From contig NZ_QFOB01000002.1 of NCBI RefSeq assembly GCF_003248515.1, positions 1 through 64,000 of the forward strand: 64,000 bases of DNA. Reading direction: 5' to 3'. Positions 52,817-61,773 of the stretch are shown in pieces; the first letter of the stretch is position 1; each line of letters starts with the position of its first letter. The DNA comes from Sphingomonas sp. Lineage in GTDB: Bacteria; Pseudomonadota; Alphaproteobacteria; Sphingomonadales; Sphingomonadaceae. The notes beneath the pieces were generated by a model, which ran no database searches, was not told the origin of the DNA, and worked only from the letters and a program-made list of their open reading frames with translations. The position numbers were made by a program, and so were the translations under genes.

Positions 52817-53164
52817 TCAGGCCGGCAGGCGATCCAGCAATTCGGCCGGATCGAGATCGAGCCGCCGGATCCGCTCGGCCACCTCCGGCCATTCCTCCTC
52901 GAGGAAATGCGCGCGCGCGGCCAAGCGCAGCCGATCAGCCGCGCCTTCGACCACGAACATGCCAACGCCACGCCGCACGACGACGATCCCGTCTTCCTGG
53001 AAGGTCTGATAGGCCTTGGCCACCGTCAGCGGATTGGCGCCATGCTCGGCCGCGAGCGCACGGACCGAAGGAAGGGCATCCCCCTCCGCGATGCGCCCAT
53101 CGAGAATCATCGCGATCACATGATCGCGCAGGCGGAGATAGACAGGGCGGTCTGCGGTCGACAT
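52817..53164 (-). CDS. GntR-family regulator, YtrA subfamily
   Basis: 115 aa. A GntR winged helix (YLRLRDHVIAMILDGRIAEGDALPSVRALAAEHGANPLTVAKAYQ...) with the short two-helix C-terminal tail of YtrA regulators. ATG 53164. YtrA proteins normally accompany ABC transporter genes, but none is adjacent; the neighbours are a nitroreductase upstream and the Sua5 gene downstream. A perfect inverted repeat just upstream is a likely self-operator. Confidence 0.87.
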   Translation of the reverse strand: MSTADRPVYLRLRDHVIAMILDGRIAEGDALPSVRALAAEHGANPLTVAKAYQTFQEDGIVVVRRGVGMFVVEGAADRLRLAARAHFLEEEWPEVAERIRRLDLDPAELLDRLPA

Positions 53165-53171
53165 TTGCGTT

Positions 53172-53191
53172 ATGCTGTCGTAACACAGCAT
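53172..53191. promoter_or_regulatory. Inverted repeat upstream of the GntR gene, candidate operator
   Basis: ATGCTGT (53172-53178) and ACAGCAT (53185-53191) flank CGTAAC, 7 nt upstream of the regulator's start codon. Probable autoregulatory site. A weak TTGCCA/TTACGA pair with 16-nt spacing overlaps it. Confidence 0.45.
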
Positions 53192-53225
53192 GGCGCGAGT
53201 GGCAACCACTAACCGTCGCGTTATG

Positions 53226-53810
53226 TCAGCGGCCCTGCCATATTCCGACGACGGCATCGCGATCCGGCCGCGGGCGCTCCTCCAGCTCCCTCGTCGGTGT
53301 GCCGATGAAGAGGAAACCGGCGATGCGCGCATCGCGCCCGCCGCCAAAGGCCGCGCAAACCCTTTCGGAAAAGGCCGCCCAGGTGGTGAGCCAATTGGCG
53401 ACGAAGCCCTCGGCATGGGCGGCGATCAGGAGATTCTGGCAGGCGGCTCCTGCCGAAAGCTCCTGCTCCCAGATCGGAATCTGGCTGGCATGCGCGGGCG
53501 TGGAAAGCGCGACGATCAGGCAGGGCGCCTGGTGCGCGAACTGCTCCACGGCCTCACGCGCCATCTTGCCGACCGTTTCCGCCTGCGCGGCATAGGCTTC
53601 GTGCAGCAGGGCGGCGAAATCCGCCCGCTTCTCCTGCGGCACGATCACGAAGCGCCAGGGCGCGAGCTTGCCATGATCGGGAACGCGCGTGGCGGCGGCG
53701 AGGATACGATCGAGCTGTGCCGCATCCGGCCCCGGAGCGGCCAGATCGCGGGCCTTGCCCGAGCGACGCGTGGCGAGCAGGGCGATCGTGGAGGAGAGAT
53801 CGTTGAACAT
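53226..53810 (-). CDS. Nitroreductase family protein
   Basis: 194 aa flavoprotein of the YdjA-like nitroreductase class: RRSGKARDL and VPDHGKLAPWRFVIV bind FMN, GAACQNLLIAAHAEGF is the helix typical of the family, and FLFIGTP lies near the end. Reduces nitro or quinone-like compounds with NAD(P)H; substrate not predictable. Upstream of and on the same strand as the GntR gene. Confidence 0.87.
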   Translation of the reverse strand: MFNDLSSTIALLATRRSGKARDLAAPGPDAAQLDRILAAATRVPDHGKLAPWRFVIVPQEKRADFAALLHEAYAAQAETVGKMAREAVEQFAHQAPCLIVALSTPAHASQIPIWEQELSAGAACQNLLIAAHAEGFVANWLTTWAAFSERVCAAFGGGRDARIAGFLFIGTPTRELEERPRPDRDAVVGIWQGR

Positions 53811-53941
53811 CGGCTGTGGCTAACAGGCCACCGCCCGGCCAACAATCGCCTGCGGGATTTGCGGCGGACGATTTCGCGACTAGGCTCACGCCATTCGGCC
53901 GGGGCCACCCCGGCACGCCGCATTTTGCAGAAAAGGGTCTT

Positions 53942-55750
53942 ATGGAGACCGCCACCGATTCCTCGCGGGCACAGCCCGACATCAGCCACGTCAATCCGGC
54001 CGACGCAGACGTCTGGTTCGGCCATCCCCGCCAGCTCGCGCGATTGTTCACCACCGAGATGTGGGAACGCTTCGGCTATTACGGCATCCGCGCGCTGCTC
54101 GTCGTCTATCTCACCAAATTCTATCTGTTCGACGATGTCGCCGCGGGTGGCCTCTACGGTGCCTTCATCGGCCTTGCCTATCTCACGCCCGTCATCGGCG
54201 GCCTGATCGCGGATCGCATTCTGGGATCCAAGGGCGCCGTGAAGCTCGGCGCGATCATCATGTCGGTCGGCTATCTCGGCCTGTGCTTCGGGGGAGAGCA
54301 GGCGAAGCCGGTCTTCATCCATGGCGGGCAGACCTACGCGGTGCAGGTGTCCACCGCCGTCAGCGGCCGCGAGGAACAATATGTCGTCACGTCCGCCGGC
54401 AATTTCGCGATCCGCGGACAAGCGGACGGATCGATCCGCCTGGAAGGCGCGACCGGGCAGCCCCTGCCGCCCGTGATCGCCAAGGGCGATTACCGGACGG
54501 ACGGCGTGCGCAGTCCCTTCTGGATTTCGCTCATGCTGCTTTCCATGTCGCTCATCATCGTGGGCAACGGGCTGTTCAAGCCGAACATCTCCACGATGGT
54601 CGGCTCCCTCTATCCGCCGGGGGATCGCAGGCGCGATGCGGGCTTCACCATCTTCTACATGGGCATCAATCTCGGCTCGATCGGCAGCCAGCTGATCGCG
54701 CCGCTGCTGGCGCGCGCGCTCGGCTGGTGGGCGGGCTTCGGGCTCGTCGCGGTGGGCATGGTCGTGGCGTGGAGCCTGTTCCAGTTCGATAAGGGGAAGC
54801 TTGCCGGCTATGGCGAGCGCCCCGCTTCCTCCACGCCGCGCGCGCGCCTGCTCAGCTATGTCGCGCTGGCGGCGGCGGTGCCCGTCTCCTGGCTGCTCCT
54901 GAACAACACGCTGACCTCCGCCGCCGCGGCGAGCGAGGCGGCGGCGGCCGGCTCCGGCGTGATCGGCTATCTCGCCGCGCTGCCGCTGCTGGGCAAGGCG
55001 CTGCTCACCTGTTTCGCCGCCGCCGCGATCGGCATGCCCATCTGGGCGTTCCGCGCGGGATCCCGCGCCGAATTCCAGATGATGCTGGTCGCCTCCATCC
55101 TGATCGTGATGTCCGTCGTCTTCTGGACGTTGTTCGAGCTGGCGGGATCGGCCCTCACCCTGTTCGCGGAGCGATCGGTCGATCGCTCCATCTTCGGGTG
55201 GGACATGCCGGGCGGATCGGTGCAGGTGTTCAATCCGATCTTCATCGTCACCCTCGCGCCCGTCATGGCCGCCTTGTGGGTGTGGCTCGGCAAGCGACGC
55301 GCGGAGCCATCCATCCCGGTGAAGTTCGCGATCGGCCTGACCCTGGTGGGTCTCGGCTTTCTCGTCCTGCCGGTGGGGGCGCTGTTTGCCGACGGGCAAT
55401 ATCGTGTCGCGCTGATCTGGATGGTGATCCTGTATCTGCTTCACTCGATCGGCGAATTGTGCCTGTCGCCGGTGGGCCTCTCGATGATCACGAAGCTGTC
55501 GATCGCGCGGGTCGTGGGCATGATGATGGGGGTCTGGTTCCTCTCCATCTCCATGGCCAATTATGCGGGCGGCCTCATCACGCAGCTGACCTCCGTCTCC
55601 ACGGTCGGCGGCGAGGTCACCAATCCGAAGCTGGCGCTGGACACCTATCTCCACACCTTCACGATCATCGGCATCGCGGCGGTGGCGATCGGCATCGGGC
55701 TCCTGCTGGTTTCGCCCCTGCTGAAAAAGTGGATGCACGGCGTGCAGTAA
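53942..55750 (+). CDS. POT/PTR2 family proton-coupled oligopeptide transporter
   Basis: 602 aa with 12-14 transmembrane helices. The ExxER proton-coupling motif is in TTEMWERFGYYG, and the PTR2 signature in FTIFYMGINLGSIGSQLIAPL. An unusual soluble insertion of about 65 residues (roughly residues 115-180, YAVQVSTAVSGREEQYV and on) separates two helices in the N-terminal half. AAGGG precedes ATG 53942. Imports di- and tripeptides. A palindromic leader and glmM follow on the same strand. Confidence 0.9.
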   Translation: METATDSSRAQPDISHVNPADADVWFGHPRQLARLFTTEMWERFGYYGIRALLVVYLTKFYLFDDVAAGGLYGAFIGLAYLTPVIGGLIADRILGSKGAVKLGAIIMSVGYLGLCFGGEQAKPVFIHGGQTYAVQVSTAVSGREEQYVVTSAGNFAIRGQADGSIRLEGATGQPLPPVIAKGDYRTDGVRSPFWISLMLLSMSLIIVGNGLFKPNISTMVGSLYPPGDRRRDAGFTIFYMGINLGSIGSQLIAPLLARALGWWAGFGLVAVGMVVAWSLFQFDKGKLAGYGERPASSTPRARLLSYVALAAAVPVSWLLLNNTLTSAAAASEAAAAGSGVIGYLAALPLLGKALLTCFAAAAIGMPIWAFRAGSRAEFQMMLVASILIVMSVVFWTLFELAGSALTLFAERSVDRSIFGWDMPGGSVQVFNPIFIVTLAPVMAALWVWLGKRRAEPSIPVKFAIGLTLVGLGFLVLPVGALFADGQYRVALIWMVILYLLHSIGELCLSPVGLSMITKLSIARVVGMMMGVWFLSISMANYAGGLITQLTSVSTVGGEVTNPKLALDTYLHTFTIIGIAAVAIGIGLLLVSPLLKKWMHGVQ

Positions 55751-55759
55751 GGCCATCGG

Positions 55760-55810
55760 CGGAGGGCTGCCCGACATGACGCGCACCCGCGTCCTGCGCT
55801 AAGCCCTCCG
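55760..55810 (+). promoter_or_regulatory. Hairpin enclosing an 8-codon ORF upstream of glmM
   Basis: CGGAGGGCT (55760-55768) and AGCCCTCCG (55802-55810) pair perfectly over 9 bp. The 5' arm contains a GGAGGG ribosome site for a tiny frame, MTRTRVLR (55776-55802), whose stop codon touches the 3' arm. The whole ORF is in the loop, so pairing would hide its ribosome site. glmM starts 25 nt later. Confidence 0.4.
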
Positions 55811-55835
55811 CACAGAGTTTCACCGGAAGATCATC

Positions 55836-57173
55836 ATGTCCCGCAAATATTTCGGCACAGACGGCATACGCGGCCGCACCAACGAAGGCGCGATGACCGC
55901 CGAGATCGCGATGCGAGTCGGCCAGGCGGCCGGCGCGCACTTCATGCGCGGCACGCATCGCCATCGCGTGCTGATCGGCAAGGATACGCGCCTTTCCGGC
56001 TATATGATGGAAAGCGCGCTGACGGCCGGTTTCACCAGTGTCGGCATGGATGTGGTGCTGGTCGGCCCCATGCCCACGCCCGCCGTGGCGATGCTGACGC
56101 GATCGATGCGCGCGGACATTGGCGTGATGATCTCCGCCAGCCACAATCCTTTCGCGGACAATGGCATCAAGCTGTTCGGCCCGGACGGCTACAAGCTTTC
56201 CGACGATACCGAGGCCGCGATCGAGCGCGCGATCGACGGGCGCGTGGCCCTCCCGCCCGCCGAGCAGATCGGCCGCGCGCGCCGGATCGAGGATGCACAG
56301 GGGCGCTATATCGCGGCGGCGAAATCCACCTTCCCCGATCATCTGCGGCTCGATGGCCTGCGCGTCGTGCTCGATTGCGCGAATGGCGCCGCCTACAAGG
56401 TCGCGCCTGATGCGCTGTGGGAACTGGGCGCGGACGTCATCACGCTCGGCGTCTCGCCCAACGGCACCAACATCAACGATCATGTCGGCTCCACCGACCC
56501 GAGTGCCGTGCAGGCCAAAGTGCTGGAGACGCGCGCGGACATCGGCATCGCGCTGGACGGCGATGCCGATCGCCTGATCGTGGTGGACGATCGCGGCCAG
56601 GTGGTCGACGGCGATCAGTTGATGGCGCTGATCGCCGGATCGCAGGCGCGCGCCGGCGCGCTCAAGGGTGACGGGATCGTCGCCACCGTCATGTCCAATC
56701 TCGGGCTGGAGCGCTTCCTGTGGGGCCAGGGCATCGCGCTCCATCGGACGCCGGTGGGCGATCGCTACGTGGTCGAGGCGATGCGGGCGGGCGGCTACAA
56801 TGTCGGCGGCGAGCAATCGGGCCATATCGTGCTGGCCGATCATGCCACCACGGGCGACGGGCTGATCGCGGCGCTGCAGGTGCTGGCCGAACTGGTTTCC
56901 TCCGGCAAGCCCGCGCATCGCCTGCTGCGCCAGTTCGATCCCCTGCCCCAATTGCTCAAGAATGTGCGCTTCACCGGCGGCCAGCCGCTGGAGGACGGGA
57001 AGGTGAAAGCGGCGATCGCGGATGCGGAGAGGCGCCTCGACGGCACCGGCCGACTCGTGATCCGCAAATCCGGCACCGAGCCGCTGATCCGCGTGATGGC
57101 CGAGGGCGAGGATGCGAAGCTCGTCGGCGAAGTCGTGGACAGCATCTGCGACGCGGTGCGCAAGGCGGCGTGA
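55836..57173 (+). CDS. glmM: Phosphoglucosamine mutase
   Basis: 445 aa. KYFGTDGIRGRTNEG at the N-terminus, the phosphoserine loop in MISASHNPFADNG, the metal-binding DGDADR, and RKSGTEPLIRVM near the end are all intact. It interconverts glucosamine 6-P and 1-P for UDP-GlcNAc, feeding the Mur enzymes encoded elsewhere in the window. Overlaps thiD by four bases. Confidence 0.96.
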   Translation: MSRKYFGTDGIRGRTNEGAMTAEIAMRVGQAAGAHFMRGTHRHRVLIGKDTRLSGYMMESALTAGFTSVGMDVVLVGPMPTPAVAMLTRSMRADIGVMISASHNPFADNGIKLFGPDGYKLSDDTEAAIERAIDGRVALPPAEQIGRARRIEDAQGRYIAAAKSTFPDHLRLDGLRVVLDCANGAAYKVAPDALWELGADVITLGVSPNGTNINDHVGSTDPSAVQAKVLETRADIGIALDGDADRLIVVDDRGQVVDGDQLMALIAGSQARAGALKGDGIVATVMSNLGLERFLWGQGIALHRTPVGDRYVVEAMRAGGYNVGGEQSGHIVLADHATTGDGLIAALQVLAELVSSGKPAHRLLRQFDPLPQLLKNVRFTGGQPLEDGKVKAAIADAERRLDGTGRLVIRKSGTEPLIRVMAEGEDAKLVGEVVDSICDAVRKAA

Positions 57174-58003
57174 TCCCGCGTATCCTCTCGATCGCTGGCT
57201 CTGATTCGGGCGGCGGCGCCGGCATCCAGGCGGACATCAAGACGATCACGATGCTGGGCGGCCATGCGCTGACCGCCATCACCGCCATCACCGCGCAGAA
57301 TACGCGGGGCGTGACAGACGTGCTGCCCGTGCCGGCCGAAATCGTGCTGGCACAGATCGATGCGGTCGTCTCCGACATCGGCGTGGACGCGATCAAGATC
57401 GGGATGATCGGATCGCCTGAGGTGGCGAATGCCGTGGCAGACAGGCTGGAGGCGCTGTTCCGAGGCCGGGAGATCGTGCCGGTCGTGTTCGATCCGGTGA
57501 TGATCGCATCCAGCGGTGCCGTGCTGGCGGACGCAGCCACGATCGCCGCCTTCGGCCGGCTGATGCGCCTTTCCGTGCTGGTGACGCCCAACCTGCCCGA
57601 ACTGGCGGCGCTGGCAGGGGCGGAGGCGCTGCCCGACGAAGGCGCGCAGGTGGCGGCTGCGATCGGGCTGGTGCGCGATCATCAGGCGGCCTTTCTGGTG
57701 AAGGGTGGCCATGCGGAAGGCCCACGCCTTACGGATCGGCTCGTCGGCTGGAACGGCACGGTCGCCGAATGGAGCGGCGATCGGATCGAGACACGCCATA
57801 CGCACGGAACGGGCTGCACCCTTTCCAGCGCGATCGCGACCGGGCTGGGCGCTGGGCTGGAGCCGGAGGCGGCGATCACCCGCGCGCGCTTCTATGTGCG
57901 CTCGGCGATCGAGGCCGCACCGGGGCTGGGCGCCGGCCACGGCCCGATGGGGCATGGCCTCGGCCGCGAACATTTTCGGGGCAAGGCTCCACTGGTGATC
58001 TGA
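57170..58003 (+). CDS. thiD: Hydroxymethylpyrimidine/phosphomethylpyrimidine kinase
   Basis: 277 aa ribokinase-fold enzyme making HMP-PP for thiamine. ILSIAGSDSGGGAGIQADIKT, VTPNLPELAAL and the anion-hole motif THGTGCTLSSAIA are present. GTG 57170 overlaps the glmM stop (GTGA), and the family N-terminus starts exactly there. Confidence 0.95.
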   Translation: MIPRILSIAGSDSGGGAGIQADIKTITMLGGHALTAITAITAQNTRGVTDVLPVPAEIVLAQIDAVVSDIGVDAIKIGMIGSPEVANAVADRLEALFRGREIVPVVFDPVMIASSGAVLADAATIAAFGRLMRLSVLVTPNLPELAALAGAEALPDEGAQVAAAIGLVRDHQAAFLVKGGHAEGPRLTDRLVGWNGTVAEWSGDRIETRHTHGTGCTLSSAIATGLGAGLEPEAAITRARFYVRSAIEAAPGLGAGHGPMGHGLGREHFRGKAPLVI

Positions 58004-58080
58004 ATTTCGCGCGCGCCTTTCCCCAACCCCATGCGGTTCGAACGCGTCGGGAAGCGAACGGATTGCGAAGGGGAGCGCCG

Positions 58081-58572
58081 TTACAGAAACCCCCGCAACC
58101 CGATCCACGCACCCCGCTTCGCCGCCCTCGTCATCCCCGCATGCGCCGCGCTGGACGAGGGCAGATCCATCAGCGCCACCCCGCTCACGCCGGCGAGTTG
58201 CCTGCGCCCGTGCCGCGCCGAGGTGGCCCCATTGAACGCCACCGCGCGCAGATCCGGCAGGCCGCCCACGAACGCCGCCAGATCGCGCACCTCCGCATCG
58301 CGGATCGCCTGATCGAGGCTTCCTTCCCGCCGCGCGCTGGCGATCACATCCCACAGGCCGATCCGATTCGCCTGCAACCGATCCAGCCTTGCTTCATAAG
58401 GAAAATCGGGCAGCGGCTCGCCCAGCACCTCGCCCATCAGCCACCAGAAGGCGTTGGTGGGATGCGCATAATAGCGCCCCTGCCGCAGCGATTCCTCGCC
58501 CGGCAGGCTGCCGAGGATCAGCAGCCGCGCATCGGACGAGATGCTGGGCGGAAAGGCGCTCTTGATTGTCAT
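58081..58572 (-). CDS. DNA-deoxyinosine (hypoxanthine-DNA) glycosylase-like protein
   Basis: 163 aa member of the UDG superfamily, family 6. LLILGSLPGEESLRQGRYYAHPTNAFWW is the motif-A region with the HPTN signature, IGLWDVIASARREGSLD follows, and the C-terminal motif (about SSSAAHAG) replaces the HPS motif. Excises deaminated bases. ATG 58572 overlaps the divergent modA promoter. Second UDG-fold protein in the window. Confidence 0.85.
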   Translation of the reverse strand: MTIKSAFPPSISSDARLLILGSLPGEESLRQGRYYAHPTNAFWWLMGEVLGEPLPDFPYEARLDRLQANRIGLWDVIASARREGSLDQAIRDAEVRDLAAFVGGLPDLRAVAFNGATSARHGRRQLAGVSGVALMDLPSSSAAHAGMTRAAKRGAWIGLRGFL

Positions 58573-58620
58573 GGCCGTATCCGCCGGTGCATAGAGCAAG
58601 CGGACCTGCCGGGGAGCCCC

Positions 58621-59373
58621 ATGCGCCGCCTGATTTTCGCCCTGCTCCTGCTGTTCGGCCTCGCGGAAGCCGCAACGGCCGAAGCGCCGCTGGTGCTGGC
58701 GGCCGCGAGCCTGCAGGAATCGCTCAATGCCGTGTCGGATGCGTGGACAAAGGCCGGGCACGAGCGCCCGGTCCTTTCCTTCGCCGCCTCCTCGGCGCTC
58801 GCCCGGCAGATCGCGGCGGGCGCGCCCGCCGATCTCTTCATCTCGGCCGACGAACCGTGGATGGATTATGTCGAGCAGCGCAAGCTCGTCACGCCCGGCA
58901 GCCGCGTGGCGCTTCTCACCAACGCGCTGGTGCTGATCGCACCGGCCGGCCCCACCCGCCCCATGCCAATCCGCAAGGGCTTTCCGCTGGCCATCGCCCT
59001 CGGCCGCGAGAAGCTGGCCATGGCCGATCCCGATGCGGTGCCGGCCGGCCTCTACGGACGCGAGGCGCTGACCAGGCTGGGCATATGGGCCGCGATATCC
59101 CCCAAGGTGGCGCGGGCCGAGAATGTACGCGCGGCGCTGGCACTGGTGGAGCGCGGCGAGGCGCCCTACGGCATCGTCTATCGCACCGATGCCATGGCCT
59201 CCCCCGCCGTGAAGGTGGTCGGCACCTTCCCCGATGAGAGCCATGCGCCGATCATCTATCCGGCGGCGCTGTTGACGGGCGCGAAGAGCGCCGACGCCCC
59301 TGCCTTCCTGCGCTTCCTCGGCTCGGCACAGGCCAAGGCGATCTTCCGCCGCTACGGCTTCGGCACGCGATGA
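58621..59373 (+). CDS. modA: Molybdate ABC transporter substrate-binding protein
   Basis: 250 aa with a signal peptide (MRRLIFALLLLFGLAEAATA). LVLAAASLQESLNAVSDAW and FAASSALARQIAAGAPADLFISAD are the ligand-binding motifs of periplasmic ModA. First gene of modABC; the 48-base gap to the divergent glycosylase gene must contain its promoter. Confidence 0.94.
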   Translation: MRRLIFALLLLFGLAEAATAEAPLVLAAASLQESLNAVSDAWTKAGHERPVLSFAASSALARQIAAGAPADLFISADEPWMDYVEQRKLVTPGSRVALLTNALVLIAPAGPTRPMPIRKGFPLAIALGREKLAMADPDAVPAGLYGREALTRLGIWAAISPKVARAENVRAALALVERGEAPYGIVYRTDAMASPAVKVVGTFPDESHAPIIYPAALLTGAKSADAPAFLRFLGSAQAKAIFRRYGFGTR

Positions 59374-59380
59374 CGCCCGC

Positions 59381-60067
59381 ATGAGCGGCGAGGATTGGGG
59401 AATCGTCCTCCTCTCGCTGAAGGTCGCGATCGTCGCGGTGCTGCTGGTTCTGCCCTTCGCCTTCGGGCTGGCGTGGCTGCTCGCACGGCGGCGCTTTCCC
59501 GGACGGATCGTGGTGGATGCGCTCGTCCATCTGCCGCTGGTGCTGCCTCCGGTCGTCACCGGCTGGATCCTGTTACTGCTGTTCGGGCGGATGGGGCCGA
59601 TCGGCGGCTGGCTGGATCGCTGGTTCGGCGTGACCGTGATGTTCCGCTGGACGGGCGCGGTGATTGCCGCCGCCGTGATGGCGCTGCCGCTGATGGTGCG
59701 CGCGATCCGCCTTTCGATCGAGGCGGTGGACGTGCGGCTGGAAGAGGCCGCGCGGACTCTGGGCGCGAGCAGGGCCAGGGTCTTCCGCACGATCAGCCTG
59801 CCGCTCGCCTTGCCCGGCATCCTCGCCGCGCTGGTGCTGGGCTTCGCGCGATCGCTGGGCGAATTCGGCGCCACGATCAGCTTCGTTTCCAACATTCCGG
59901 GCGAGACGAGCACGCTGCCCATCGCCATCTATGCGGCGATGCAGGTGCCGGGTGGCGAGGCGCGCGTGGTGCGGCTGGCGATCATCTCCGTGATCCTGTC
60001 GCTCGGCGCGCTGATCGCGTCGGAATGGATGATCCGCCGTTCGGGGCCGCGCGCCCATGTCCTTTGA
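59381..60067 (+). CDS. modB: Molybdate ABC transporter permease
   Basis: 228 aa, five to six transmembrane helices. LPLVLPPVVTGWILLLLFG and the EAA-loop region EEAARTLGASRARVFRTISLPLALPGI are typical. Starts 8 bases after modA and overlaps modC by 11 bases. Confidence 0.94.
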   Translation: MSGEDWGIVLLSLKVAIVAVLLVLPFAFGLAWLLARRRFPGRIVVDALVHLPLVLPPVVTGWILLLLFGRMGPIGGWLDRWFGVTVMFRWTGAVIAAAVMALPLMVRAIRLSIEAVDVRLEEAARTLGASRARVFRTISLPLALPGILAALVLGFARSLGEFGATISFVSNIPGETSTLPIAIYAAMQVPGGEARVVRLAIISVILSLGALIASEWMIRRSGPRAHVL

Positions 60068-60668
60068 CGTCGATGTCGCGCGGCGGATCGGCGAGGCGGA
60101 CGTGCGCCTCGCTTTCTCGTCCGGGCCGGGGCTTACGGCCGTGTTCGGGCCTTCGGGCTGCGGCAAGACGAGCCTGCTCAATATGGTGGCCGGGCTGCTG
60201 AAGCCCGATGCGGGCCGGATCATCGTGGCGGGTGAGACTCTGTTTGGCGACGGAATCGATCTGCAGCCCGAGGCCCGGCGCGCGGGCTATGTTTTTCAGG
60301 ATCGCAGGCTTTTCCCGCATATGAGCGTCCGGGCGAACCTCGCCTACGGCGCAAGGGAGGGGGCCGCGCTGATGTCGCTTCGGGAGGCGGCCGTCTTTCT
60401 GGGCATCGCCCACCTGCTCGATCGCAAACCCGCGACATTATCCGGCGGCGAGGCGCAGCGCGTGGCGATCGGGCGCGCCCTGCTTTCCGCGCCGCGCTTC
60501 CTGCTGATGGATGAGCCGCTGGTGGCGCTGGATCGGGCGAGAGCCGAGGAGATCATGGGTCTGATCGAACGGATCCGCGACGAGATGGGCCTGCCGATCC
60601 TCTATGTCAGCCACTCGCACAGCGAGGTGGAAAGGCTGGCGACCCATGTGGTGGAGGTGGCGCGGTAA
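60057..60668 (+). CDS. modC: Molybdate ABC transporter ATP-binding protein, short form
   Basis: 203 aa. Walker A GPSGCGKTS, Q-loop FQDRRLF, signature LSGGEAQRVAIGRAL, Walker B FLLMDEP and H-loop VSHS are all present. It ends right after the ATPase core, lacking the C-terminal molybdate-sensing MOP domain found in the roughly 350-aa enterobacterial ModC. The 11-base overlap with modB implies coupling. Confidence 0.92.
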   Translation: MSFDVDVARRIGEADVRLAFSSGPGLTAVFGPSGCGKTSLLNMVAGLLKPDAGRIIVAGETLFGDGIDLQPEARRAGYVFQDRRLFPHMSVRANLAYGAREGAALMSLREAAVFLGIAHLLDRKPATLSGGEAQRVAIGRALLSAPRFLLMDEPLVALDRARAEEIMGLIERIRDEMGLPILYVSHSHSEVERLATHVVEVAR

Positions 60669-60708
60669 AGCCGAGGCACGCCGCGCTTTCACGCGCACGG
60701 TGCGAAAA

Positions 60709-61773
60709 TCACTCCGAAGCCGTGCCCGCCCCCACATAATCGCGCCACAGCATGATGAGCACGGCCATCGTCGCGGGGCCGACGAACAGGCCAAGCAGGC
60801 CGAGCATCTCCACCCCGCCCAATATGCCGATCAGCACCAGCAGGAAGGGCAGCCGCGTGGCGCCTCCGATCAGGACGGGGCGGATGAAGTGATCGGCCAC
60901 GAACACCACCGCCATGCCGATCGCAAAGACGATCACCGCGGCGCCCACCGCGCCCTTCCCCACGAGCAGGCCGCCCGCGATGAGGAACAAGACGGCCGCG
61001 CCGAACGGGATCATCGCCGCCACCGCCGTGATCGAGCCCAGCAGCAGCGGATGCGGCACGCCGGCGGCGAGATACACGATCGCCATCACCGCGCCCTCGC
61101 CGATGCCCACCAGCACGAGCCCGTCGATCGTGCCGCGCACCGACAGGATCACCTGCCCGCCCAGCCTTTGCCCGGCGGGGCCGAGCAGCCGATCGCCGGC
61201 CCTGGCGAACTGAGCGACGATCACATCGCGATCACGCAGCACGAAGAAGAGCGCCAGCAGCGTGAAGCCGAAGATCACGCCGCGCAGGATCAGCCCCTTG
61301 CCCAGCAACTGGGACTGTTCCAGCAGCATGCCGCTGCGCAGCCGGTGAAGCTGCTGGCCGGCGCCTTCGGGCGTGGCGAGATTATCGTGCCACCAGGCGG
61401 CGACCTGATCGGAAAAGAGCGGCAGGCGCGTGAGCCATTCCGGCTCCGGCATGCCATTTTCCTGCGCATCGGCGAGCCAGGCGAAGAGATATTTGGCCTC
61501 GCGCGCCGCCTCCACCGCGCCCATCGCGAGCGGCACGAGCACGAGGAGCGCGATCAGCGTGGTCGCGACGAGCGGCAGGAAGAGATTGCGCGCCCAGGGC
61601 CAGCGGATCTCGGCACGGCGGTATAGCGGATCGATCGCGATCGCGATGATCGCGGCCCAGACGAGCGCGGGCAGGAACGTGCCCCCGATCCACAGGCCCA
61701 GCACGACCAGCGCGATGGACAGCACCACCTTGGCGATACGGTGGAGCCGCGCAAAATCGGCCGGCTCGCTCAT
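60709..61773 (-). CDS. AI-2E family transporter (UPF0118)
   Basis: 354 aa with about eight transmembrane helices in the 2+1+5 arrangement of the family; the central soluble part lies near residues 95-150, and LPFLLVLIGILGGVEMLGLLGLFVGP near the end matches the conserved GGxxxxGxxGxxxGP region. Members export autoinducer-2 or exchange ions; substrate unknown here. Start overlaps the proC stop by four bases. Confidence 0.88.
   Translation of the reverse strand: MSEPADFARLHRIAKVVLSIALVVLGLWIGGTFLPALVWAAIIAIAIDPLYRRAEIRWPWARNLFLPLVATTLIALLVLVPLAMGAVEAAREAKYLFAWLADAQENGMPEPEWLTRLPLFSDQVAAWWHDNLATPEGAGQQLHRLRSGMLLEQSQLLGKGLILRGVIFGFTLLALFFVLRDRDVIVAQFARAGDRLLGPAGQRLGGQVILSVRGTIDGLVLVGIGEGAVMAIVYLAAGVPHPLLLGSITAVAAMIPFGAAVLFLIAGGLLVGKGAVGAAVIVFAIGMAVVFVADHFIRPVLIGGATRLPFLLVLIGILGGVEMLGLLGLFVGPATMAVLIMLWRDYVGAGTASE

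Noticed and set aside
53645..55786. Long antisense frames opposite the POT gene and others (for example 9168-11258, 4474-6681, 36184-38538)
   Set aside because: Same composition artefact; each lies against a gene with clear family motifs.
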